From: Branchinecta lynchi
Lineage: Eukaryota; Arthropoda; Branchiopoda; Anostraca; Branchinectidae
Reading direction: 5' to 3'
Assembly (NCBI GenBank): GCA_023053575.1
Contig: JAKZAP010000004.1
Coordinates: forward strand, 19,727,624 to 19,791,623
Length of the DNA: 64,000 nt
The notes beneath the pieces are model-generated. The model did not search any database. It saw only the letters and a list, made by a program, of their open reading frames with translations, and was not told where the DNA came from. The position numbers were made by a program, and so were the translations under genes. Positions 1-18,300 of this stretch are shown in pieces. Numbering within the stretch: the first letter of the stretch is position 1; each line of letters starts with the position of its first letter.

Positions 1-1985
1 TGTCCTACGAGCTACGGAACCGGTAGTTCTCACGAAAACCAAACCGTATGAGCTGCGATTCCGGGTTCTGACGTTTTTGACTAGCGGAAACTTGTATGTG
101 CTGGCTCCCGTTCCGGTAGTAAGCGCAAATAGGTCACAGAAACTTCGTCGCACGAGCTTCTCGTCTGGTAGTCTTACGGAATTGCGTATTCAGAAGCTAG
201 GAAGCAGGTAGTTGATACCGGAAAATGTGTAATTGAAGCTTGTGTTTCGGTAGTGTCTACGTGGATATAGAACCCACGGAATAGTTTGGATGAGAGCTAG
301 CATGCCGGGATTTTCACTGACTCAGAGAAAATAACATGGGAAAAGATCCAGTAATGGAACCCATATATTGAGAGCTAAGGTACCGGTAGCAACAACTATT
401 TGGTTGAAAATGACCAGCTCACGGACACAGATGGCTATTGGCTAGGCTTCCGGTGTGCCAAAACTGAAACTTACGAACTCGCAGACACTTGTCGGTATGA
501 ACTTGTATTCGGGTAGCAAATATTATTAACTCACGGGACCCATCTCCGTCGGACTAGGGTTCCGGTAGTGCCAAAAAATTATATTTTTGAACTCACAGAC
601 CCATGTTAGTGTAGACTAGGAGTCCGGGGGCAAATATTTTCAACTCGCGGAACCTAAGTCCCATAGGCTAGGGTTCCGGTAGTGCAAAAAAAAAACGAAC
701 TCACAGACACGTGTCAATCTGGACTTGAAAATAATATAATTTCTTAAACCACATTGGCTCAGTATATTCCTTAGCCTTTACAAACCCCATTTTCGTTGGT
801 TTCTTCGTTGATTTTTGTGGTCTGGACTTAAATAGTCCGATAGCGAATATTATCAACTCATGGGGTAAGAAATGTTAATAAGTATCACACAATACTGGAA
901 CCCTAGCCCATGGAAGTTGGATTCCGTGAGCTGTACCGGACTCGAAAGTCCATATTGACAAGTGTCTGTGAGTTTGTAATTTTAATGTTTAGCACTACCG
1001 GAACCCTAGCACGCAGAATTTGACATAGGTCCGTGAGTTCGATTTTTTTGTGTGGGCACTATCGGAACCCTAGGCGATAGCCATCTGTGTCCGAGAGCTG
1101 GTCATTTTCAACCAAATAGTTGTTGCTACCGGTACCTTAGCTCTCAATATATGGGTTCCTGTACTGGATCTTTTCCAATGTTATTTTCTCTAAGTCAGTG
1201 AAAATCCCGGCCAGAGATGGGCGAATCCAACCATGAAAGGATTCGAATCCGAATCCGAATCCAGGGCTAGGTACGAATCCGATTCCGAATCCGAATACAA
1301 CATTTCGTGCTGAGGATTCGAATCCGGAATCGAATCCGAACTTAAAAAATCAAATCATATACATAGGTTATAGTTTAAAAATGAGAGGTGACAAAAAGCA
1401 CTGATATCTAAGTTCATCGGATAACGTGATAAATTACTGAGGATGGCCGGTGGTGGAGATCAAAAAGTTGGCTTGCCTAAGGCTATTAAAAATTGGAAAA
1501 CGGAAACTGGAAGGATGTAGACTAAAAACTTGAGTGGATTCGTAAGATTGAGGCTTTGGAATCCGAGTCCAAATCCGAATCCAGCCTGACTAGCAGAAGG
1601 TTCGAATCCGGATTCGAATCCGGCCAAAAGGACGAATCCTGGATTCGAATCCGGATTCGGATTCGCCCATCTCTGATCCCGGCATGCTAGCTCTCATCCA
1701 AACTTTTCCGTGAGTTCTATATCCACGTAGACACTACCGGAACACAAGCTCCGATTACACAGTTTCTGGTATCAACTACCGGCTCCCTAGCTTCTGAATA
1801 CACAATTCTGTGATACTACCGGACGAGAAGCTCGTGTGATGAAGTTTCTGTGAGCTTTTTGCACTTCCTACCGGAACGGAAGCCAGCAGATACAAGTTTC
1901 TGTTAGTCAATGACGTCAGATCCCGGTCGCAGCTCATACGGTTTGATTTCCGTGAGAACTACCGGTTCTGTAGACCCTAGGATAT
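1..1985. repeat. Large foldback (inverted-repeat) element
   Basis: Bases 1-720 are the inverted complement of about 935-1985, apart from a later insertion at 1212-1675. For example, 300-460 pairs with 1065-1215, and 1-300 pairs with 1680-1985. The arms are built from worn subrepeats of roughly 60-130 bp, each carrying a 'ctagggttccggtagtg'-like block and an 'aactcacagac'-like block. The spacer at 720-935 has no coding potential. The left end lies outside the window, so full length and target duplication cannot be seen. It is a non-autonomous foldback-type DNA element; the superfamily is not identified. Confidence 0.75.
1212..1675. mobile_element. hAT-type MITE with 8-bp target duplication
   Basis: This 464 bp element has terminal inverted repeats starting CAGAGATGGGCGAATCC and is flanked by a perfect 8-bp duplication ATCCCGGC (1204-1211 and 1676-1683). 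An 8-bp duplication with CAG-type ends is the hAT signature. The interior is rich in GATTCGAATCC-like palindromes and encodes nothing. A second copy is at 13383-13811. It inserted into the right arm of the foldback element, so it is younger than that element. Confidence 0.85.
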
Positions 1986-2256
1986 AAGGTACGGCTCCCA
2001 GTTCCCTAGACAATGCCCATGAAATACAACCAATCTAGCTGTTAGTTATATATTTTTAAACTTTTAAATGAGAATTTGGGATAGCTATTTTTTGTTATAC
2101 TTTGAAGGGATTCTGTAGAATCAATTTTAGGAAATACAATTTGCCATTTTTGTATAGCTTACTATAACTGATACACAAACATTAATAATACAATACTCTG
2201 CACTTACAGTTATTTTCAAATCAGAACATGTAAGATGGAGAAAAACTAGACCTCTC

Positions 2257-2770
2257 TCAAGGTACTCTTTGACTTCGGATTTTCCATTTATGACGGTTAT
2301 CGTACTGGTGCTTTGGTGGGCAAGGAAAGAAATCATTTGAACGGAAATATGCTGGGAGCTGGCAACGGTCATACTTTGTTTTAAATAGGAATGACGCAAA
2401 GTTAAACGGTTTAGAAACGGGCAAAATATTAATCAGAATATATAGGGTTCCTGTTTGACTTACCCCAGGAAGTGATGACGATGGTGGTAAATAAGTTTGC
2501 AAAATCTTTAAAGCACGGTCCTGTAGAAGCTTTAATGGTTTAAGATGAGTTTTAAATGTAGCCAAATATATTAAATGGCTATAAGTAAGATGCAAATGAA
2601 CACGAGCAAAATAAATTAGCCATTTCATTAGGATAAAAATTCTTGAGACTATTCATTACTCCCACATGCTGAGCCAATTTAGTTCATAACCTGTTGGGAT
2701 GTTCTTTAAATGATAAACGTTCATCAATATAAATTCCAAGGTAACAAACTTAACTCATTGTAGTTAAAAA
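2257..2770 (-). pseudogene. Non-LTR retrotransposon RT C-terminal relic
   Basis: Translation of the - strand gives the tail of a LINE reverse transcriptase: a YLGIYIDERLSFKEH-like block (about 2770-2690), then HLTYSHL, LKLLQDRALKIL and ILPVSKPFNFASFLF. The last block is the usual thumb/linker region of Jockey/CR1-like elements. A stop and a frameshift near 2630 separate the two halves, so the copy is dead. No endonuclease or catalytic YxDD portion remains. Confidence 0.7.
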
Positions 2771-10632
<7,862 letters not shown>

Positions 10633-10679
10633 GTTTTGTTCCGATTTCTTGTAATTTCTTACGATTTCCTCTTTTTGAT

Positions 10680-10685
10680 AATAAA
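10680..10685 (+). promoter_or_regulatory. RNMT: Poly(A) signal AATAAA of RNMT
   Basis: A canonical AATAAA lies 48 bp after the RNMT stop codon in T-rich sequence, implying a short 3' UTR. Confidence 0.7.
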
Positions 10686-10699
10686 TTTATTTTGACAGA

Positions 10700-11520
10700 C
10701 TTGATCGGCTATATCACGGTGGCAGCCAAAGAAAAGTGAATATTTAGTGTTGGAAGATCAACCGGATAAGACATATATCCATGAACAAAGGGAAATACTT
10801 TGAAGGGGTAAAGAAGCGGAGATTCGAGTAAAAAAAAAGAAATTAGAGAGGTGGAGCCGCACACTCCCCTTGAACTAAGAAAACTATTAGCGTACAAAGC
10901 TGACTTTACGTTGTATTAGCAGTTAGTGTTCTAGTCTGACCTGAAAAAAGCAGACCTTCAGATGACGTGAATTTGACAGAATGTGTACCCGAAATAAGCA
11001 GACTCGTCACGTAAATTTTCATATTAATGGGGATAAAAAAGTAATAAATCCCCGCGTGAAATTATCGCAGAATAGGCCTGCAAAACCGACATGTGCCAGC
11101 CGGAGTGAGGTCCCTTTTAAGACTTTTTTTTTCCAAAAATGGTATTTGTTTCAAGAGGGTTCTTGAAATACTGCGTCTATATCGTGATACCGGCAACCTT
11201 TTCCTTCCTTGAGAGTGCAATAAACACTGGCAAAGGCGCACGTACATTCACTTCCTTCTGGTTGCTAATAGCACGCGGCTAACCCCTTTGCTCGCCAACT
11301 GGACCCAGTTAGGAGACGCCTTGATTTTTAATTTCCTTCCACAAGCATAATGAATCATCACTGAATAATCAACTGTATTATCTGTTATTTCTAAAGATCA
11401 CCATGTTCATCATATAAACGGCACTTTTACACAAGGGACTTGTACCGTGACCAATACCATAAACAATTTTTCGAATATAATTTGGAAGTCTAGGACTCCC
11501 TTGTCGGAGCCCCGTAGACA
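10700..11520. other. Intergenic, nothing recognised
   Basis: This stretch lies between the convergent RNMT and METTL2/8 genes. Short ORFs here show no family resemblance, biased composition or splice context. Confidence 0.5.
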
Positions 11521-11849
11521 ACCCGATGAAAAATGTATCTCAAAATAGTAGTATGAAGTAGTACGAAAAAGTAGCATGCAGTACTAACGATGCTACTACA
11601 TGCTTCTACTCCAAGGCTACCGTGTTACTGCATACTACTATATGCTACTATTAGCAAGACTGGATGCTATTATGGCAAGACTGGATGCTATTATGGCAAG
11701 ACAGGATGCTACTGGATACTACTACATAAGATTGGACCAGACTGAGGCACATTAAATGATAGCATTCTATGCTATTACATAGTATTACATGCAACGTTTT
11801 CGTCCTACTACCATACTACTACGCAGGCTACAAATTTTTCATCGGGAAA
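11521..11849. mobile_element. Palindromic TACTA-rich MITE with internal 21-bp tandem repeat
   Basis: The ends are inverted (CCCGATGAAAAATGTA and, at the right, TACAAATTTTTCATCGGG on the + strand). The interior is unusually rich in TACTA/TAGTA and carries about three copies of 'caagactggatgctattatgg' near 11655-11715. Confidence 0.65.
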
Positions 11850-11955
11850 CCAGGATGTGAACTGGTTAGATGAATTTGCCTTCGGGCGGGATCACTGTTC
11901 CTATGGCCGGCTTCTACCAGATTATTCTAGTGGTTTGCGAACTCTGTTCAAAAGT

Positions 11956-12027
11956 CCCTCGGTAGCTCAGTGGTAGAGTGACTGCCTTGTAAGCAGACGG
12001 GCCTGGGTTCAAATCCCGGCTGAGGAG
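11956..12027 (+). tRNA. tRNA-Thr(UGU)-like gene or tRNA-derived SINE head
   Basis: A cloverleaf can be drawn: acceptor CCCTCGG/CTGAGGA, D arm GCTC/GAGT, anticodon stem ACTGC/GCAGA with loop CTTGTAA (anticodon TGT), and T arm CTGGG/CCCGG with loop TTCAAAT. The A box (TAGCTCAGTGG) and B box (GGTTCAAATCC) of Pol III promoters are intact, and TTTT follows four bases after the discriminator G. Flaws: pair 1-72 is C-A and pair 27-43 is A-A. Removing one C from the CCC at 11956-11958 would let T11955 pair with A72, so a one-base insertion is possible. C32, U36 and A37 are present, as in substrates of the neighbouring methyltransferase. It could be functional, a pseudogene, or a SINE promoter. Confidence 0.55.
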
Positions 12028-12225
12028 CAATTTTGTCTATCACTTCATTTCTTTTAAAAAAAAAAGAGCATGTTCATCCTTACCAATTTCATGTTGCCTT
12101 CTGTTCTTGTTTGAAATTGGTTGTCATGTTGGACAATAATGTTTCGCCCTGGAGTCTTGGCTGGTATTGATGATGGCAAATTTCCGAGGAATTTCTGCCA
12201 TAGTACAGAGACCAGTAAAAAACAG

Positions 12226-12231
12226 TTTAAT
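12226..12231 (-). promoter_or_regulatory. Possible poly(A) signal ATTAAA of METTL2/8
   Basis: On the - strand, ATTAAA follows the stop codon by about 10 bases. It is the only near-canonical signal seen close by. It is unusually near the stop, so the true site may be further on. Confidence 0.3.
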
Positions 12232-12241
12232 ACGTTAGCAA

Positions 12242-12381
12242 TCAAACTGGTTTCCGATATTTGCACTGAATCCATACCCTGTACATAGTGAGTTGCCGCC
12301 CGCGGTTTACTAATAGTCTCTTGTCTTCGATATTCTGTTCCTCTTCTAGACCAGCATCCACCAAAATTGATCTCAATTCCT
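12242..12381 (-). CDS. METTL2: METTL2/8 last exon
   Basis: The acceptor TTTATTTATTTAG precedes 12381. The exon supplies the last two bases of a Glu codon and ends at TGA 12244-12242. It encodes [20 protein letters not shown] and [20 protein letters not shown], the diagnostic C-terminal block of METTL2/6/8. It has no ATG-initiated frame of its own and was found by splice phase. Confidence 0.93.
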
Positions 12382-15300
12382 CTAAATAAATAAAAGCCTG
12401 GTTAGAAAAAACTTATCAGAACTACTTCTATGCTGAAAAAAAAATCTTGCGTGTTTGCTACTGGGATTAATCTTGTCTCTAAAAAGATAATCTTATGAGA
12501 TAATCTCGTATCTCAGTAGAGATAAGATCAGAACTACTTCTATGCTGAAAAAAAAATCTTGCGTATTTGCTACTGGGAGTAATCTTGTCTCTAAAAAGAT
12601 AATCTTATTAGATAATCTCGTATCTCAGTAGAGATAAGATTAATCCCAGTAGCAAATACTGCAGTTAACTTTTATCCTTACTCCGAGAAACTTCTTACAG
12701 CGAGTACACAAAGGTACGACAGCATCGGGCATCACGCAGACGGATTATGCTAGGTGGTGCCTGCCTATATCGCTGAAACGCAGAAATATAATGTTGTTTT
12801 TGCACATACCGTTGCCACGGTAACTATTTCTGCAATTAGTCGTTTTTGCAGTTACTGTGGTATCTGATATACGGTTACTCTGCAAAAACAACAATTGCCG
12901 AAATTGCGCTTTCTGAAATCATCCGAAAAGAAAAAGTGATATTCAGTTACAGCACTAAATGACAACCTTCTTTCCCACCAATTTGACAAAAACTGATGAA
13001 ATGAGATGACTTTTTCAGATACCATGACGATCAGTTACCACGGTCGGACTGTGGTATCTGAATATCAGATACCACGATAACTGCAAACACGCCTTTTGAC
13101 CATGGTATCAGATACCACGATAACTGCAAAAACGACTTTAGACCGTGGTATCAGATACCATGGTATCTGCAAAAACGCAACCATACTGAGCACTGAACTG
13201 AAAGGAAAGAAAGGTCAACAGCGCTTATTGGTCAAAGACCAATTCGCTAGGCGTCGTGGACAATTTCTACATGAAGTTAAAATGGCGCGATGAGATTTCT
13301 TTTGCTCGATGGCGCGTTTCGTGAGGCGTCCAACCTGCTACAAACGTTCAACTATACGGAGTTCGTGCAGACTACAAGTAACGAGAGATGGGCGAATCCG
13401 GTCACGAAAGGATTCGAATCCAACTCCAGGGCTAGGTACGAATCCGATTACGAGCCCGAATCCAACATTTCATGCTGAGGATTCGAACCCGACCTTGCCA
13501 AAAATCAAATCATGTACATAGCTCTAGTTTAAGTACCAGAGGTGACAAAAAGCACTGATATCTAAGGTAATCAGATAACGTGATAGGTTACTTAGGATGG
13601 TTGGTGGTGGAGACCAAAAAGTTGGATTGCCGGAGCCCACTGTGTAAAAATTAGAAAAAGTGAAACTGGAAGGATGTATAATAGAAATTTTTAGCAGATT
13701 CGTAAGATTGAATGTTTGGAATCCGAGTCGGAATCCAGCCTGACAAGCACAAGATTCGAATCCGGCCAAAAGGTAGAATCCTGGATCCGGATTCGGATTC
13801 GCCCATCTCTGCAAGTAACACTTTTGCAATAAACCGTATTGGCTGCAAATTGGGATGCTACCCCTCAAAAGGGCCCGCTGTAGCTGGATGGGGACTAAAT
13901 AGATGTTAATCTCTTTGGGTTACGGTGCTGCACAGTCTACACCGAGAGGATAGATATCCATGGCAACGCTTGCCCTGGCAATACAAATGACAGCCGCTTA
14001 CCTTTAGTGAAGAAATACACTCTGGTTCCGTCGCCTCTGACGTAGAAATTTTCGCCTAAGCATCTCTCTGGTCGAAACCTTAGCTGGGCCATGTCCAGTC
14101 GCCCGTAGTCGCGGAAAAGTATACGACCTCCAGGCTTTAGATACGAGGCAAGCTGACAGATGGCGTTTCTCATCCTAAAACGGGAAAACCATGAAAATTG
14201 TCCAGGTCTAATAGAAATTACAACAATATGCTAGAACGCCTTTTCCAGTGGTCGAAGCTCCCATGAGCAGAAGCATATTCTTGACGCCTATTTTCCTAAA
14301 AAAAAAAAAAAGCAGTGACGACACGCTTTTTTGAAATATTCTCCTGGTTTTGGTTTGGATACTTAGTTCCCAGACCCCTCGATAGCTACCTGGATCAGAA
14401 CGGTTGCCCTGTGAGCGAAAAGCAATGAGTTCAAAGCTCACTTGAGGAGAGTTAAATCAGTTCACATCTTCCAATGAAGAAGAGCTGCTATGGTTTCCGT
14501 GCTCATGAAAGTTGGACGCTACACTGCCAGAAGTTTCAGTGTTACGAAGTTAATGTGTTACGTCATGACGATCCTCTGCTAGCCATATTATGTTGTTCTA
14601 TTATGGAAATAAAGAATATATTTATATTTATTATTTACATAGGAGATAACACAAGGATGCGTAGTTTGAATAGATAACACCTGGGATGTTATCTATTATG
14701 ATTTGCAAACGTTATGTATAACAAGCATTGCAAGGATAGCATCTGCTGACTTTTTCCGATTTCATGGTCACAAAGAAAAGTCACCAGTCGGCGGTATTTT
14801 GCTCTTCTTGTATGCATAACATTTGAAAAACATCACAGCTAATATCCTAAGTACATATTCCTTCAGCCCAAGCTGTCTGCGAATCATATTTGATAGTGCA
14901 AAACGGATGCGTCAGCTAAATTTTATTGGAGCTATATTTCGGCTCTTCTTGGCAAGGGTCCTCTTCGGGCTCAAAACCACTCAAGTTGGAAAAACGAACT
15001 TCTGGGAAACACCAAGAAGGGCCGAAATATAGCTCCAATAAAATTCAGCTGACGTATCTGTTTTGCACTATCAAATAACATCCTAAGTGTTATCTCTTGA
15101 AACCGCGCATCCTTGTGTTATCTCTTATGAAACTTCTGACAGTGTAGCAATTCCTGAAGGACATCCTAATGGAAATTTTCGGAAGTACCTCCCTTGGTAT
15201 CTTGGACGTGGAGAACAAGGACCGTCTGAGGGCAAAGGGAAGTCGCTGAGGCTTGCTTTAAACGATGCTGATATGGTAACCGGCAGTAAGATGAAACCCA

Positions 15301-18300
15301 CAGTCGAAGATCTTGCCTTATGAACAACGTGAGATCGGACCAAATCATGGATCTGACACATCCGTGATACGGAACGTCGGACGAAAAGTGGATCCAAATG
15401 CGAAAATTGGACCGTGTGTGCGTGTTACTTTATTACTTACTTTCCGGGATCCAAAGCAGAGAGAACGAAGATCATGACCACAATATCCAAGCTTTCTTTA
15501 GGGAATGGAAATTCCAGAATCTCTTCACTCAGGTCTGCTACGAAAGCATGACACCTGGAAATAGCGACTGTTATCAAATGAAGTTTACAGTGCAAAACGG
15601 ATCAGCTGAATTTTATTAGAGCTATATTTCGGCCCTTCCTTGCAAGAGTCCCTTCACGCTCAGGCCGCTCAAGCTTTAAAAATAACTTGTCCCGAAATGT
15701 AGCTCTAATAAAACTCAGCTGATGTATCCGTCAAATATGGAGCGTATTCCACCCTACTTACCGTAGTTACTATGCATGACGTCACGAATTCTGGCTTTTT
15801 GCCGTCAAGGCTGGAATGATTTTTCTATTTTCCAGCAGAATATCACGCCACGGGCGAATCCACCAATCACGTTACAGAGATGCGTAGTTACCACGCTTAC
15901 TACGCTCCCAAATAGTTACTATTAGTTACTATTCCGACAAGGTTGGAACGGTCATCGTAGTAACTTTTTACGAGGTTGGAACGAAAATAGTAACTTATAG
16001 TTAGGGGAGAGGGGGGCAGGTTCGTTAGGTTTTTGCTTTTTTGCATACCAAGATTTTGTATTAGGGTATGATGATTCCTTTTTTTTTCGACTGTTTAGAA
16101 TCATGTCTTAGCTGCTATTGTTACTTTGTAGAATCTTGTTACCTGTAACATTTTCTCTGCAAATCTTATTTTCCTATTAGCTACTTTCGTCCGAACCTGC
16201 CCCCAGACCGGGGGCAGGTTCAGACATGGCTGGGGCAGTTCCGGACATCACTTTTGTTTAACCCAGGAAGAACTTTCAAGAAAGTTGTAGGCTATACATA
16301 TTTTTTCATTTGCTTTCGTTGCCTCAATTCAGTTTCGTTCATTTGCTTCCTTTTGGCAAAACTGCACAAGTATACCGTCACTTTATCAAAATCTGTTATT
16401 ATCATCCGGATATGCTGTTACCGCTGGGTCTGAATATGACTTGTTTTCTTCCAGAATCGGTCTTAAAAGGATTTCTGAGCCTTTTTACTGACTTTTTTCC
16501 TTGCCTTTTCCGATTTTATCTTCTTTCATAATTTTTTGTCAGGACCTGCCCCTAGTACTGTTTTCAGAGAAATAAATTTGTAACTCTCATACTTTTGTAT
16601 CAATCACGTAAATTCTTATTCGACATGGTAGAGCCAATCTTAAACTACCTAAATAAAATCACCGACGATATAAGTGGGTTCAGAACTACCAAAATGAGGT
16701 GCCAACTCCATGAAACTCCATCTCTCGCAAAAAAGTGACACTAGCATCGCGGCCCTCCGAAGTTAAAAGCGCGTATATACACTTTTCATTATTCCGAGAA
16801 AAATGTCTACTTTACCCACATGTTGCGCAAAACTAGACGCAGGATTTAAGTGAAAAGTTGTTAGGACGGGTTTTAGATAGTGTTCTTTCCGATTATGTAA
16901 CTAAAATAAAGGCCAGACTTCGCTAACACTGCTAAATGTCATGCACGCGTTTTTACCATTGGCGTTTTTCTTATTCTCGTATGAACCCGTCTCAGGTAAA
17001 AACACGTATATCCGTGGATACGCTTTTTTACCTTTGGAACAAAATTTAAAGATTAAGTTATTTATTCAGAAAGTAACAGGAACATCATCTTCAGAATATA
17101 AAAAATCAGTCAGTACCCACACTATTCAGTAGGTCAACAGAATTGGTGCCAGATAGCATGTCTCTCCAAAAATTCTGCGGTTCTCTGGCATGAAAGGCCC
17201 AAGCTTTGTCAAAATCGCATTTGTCCCAGTTTACCTCCGTTTACCTTTTCAGCAAGAAGATGCTTACCCTCTTCGATCACTTTGACATGCTTTTTCATCA
17301 CGAAATCTAACGACTTTTCTTCGCTATCTGGCGAGGTCTTGTACAATAGAGATGATTCACCACTTGAGAAAATTGTTCGATCTCGACTCCAACCTTTTTC
17401 ATCACCAGGGACGGAGATTTGATGGAATTCCACTGTCAAAAATCGTCTAAGCACATCCTCACAGCTTTGATAAGCCTCTTGCTTTTTTCAATCAGGTCGC
17501 ACAGGTCATCGAAGTCCAGAACGTCTCTATTTCGAAGCTTGGACTCTATGGATCCATGCACAGAATCTGCAGCCATATGCGTGTGACCCTTTACTAGATA
17601 TTTGATGATGATGCTATCAGGCCCACCTTCTGAATTCACAAGGATCAGAAACTCACTGTAAAGGGTCCAATTTTTATTCTGTGCACAATAATTATCGGCA
17701 TAGAACAAATATCTCTTCGCGTCATGGTCCATCTTGACAACCTTGTGATACGAGCTACCAATATCGAGTGCGTCACGTCCTTGCAAAGCCTCATTCCACA
17801 AGCATTCCACAAGACACACAAATTGCGATTCTGCCTTGTAGCTTCAAATGGGGCGAAAGTTTCATTGAAACAGACAAGGCGCGACAAGAAAAGGCTTCTT
17901 TTCTGCTATGCCTAATTGGCAACAGAAGCACCTTCTGCAAATCCGCGGTATAGACCTTTGTCTCCGTTTCAGTTCTGTCTTTTTCAATTTCTCGCCTCAC
18001 AGCCTCAACTAGAGGTCTGTGTTTCATGTAGTCTTCCTTTTCTGTATCAGATGCAAGATTTTGGTCAACCTTGTCCTTTAAAAGAACACAAATATCACAA
18101 CTATCACTATGAGGTAAACAGAGGGATACATTCTCCTCCTTCAGTATTTTTCTGCACGTCTCCTCTGAAATCTTGATGCCAGGGTTTTTAAGCCAGAAAT
18201 CCTCCGTCGTGATCAAAACACTAAACACTAGCATGCGAGCGACGGTAGTGCGTTACAGCTGGATCGAAACTTTTTATGTGGAAACTTTCTATCACTTGTC

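Noticed and set aside
15087..15397. Overlapping ORFs on both strands upstream of METTL2/8 exon 4
   Set aside because: They show no methyltransferase motif. The true missing exon, with FVLSAL, is at 15441-15554.
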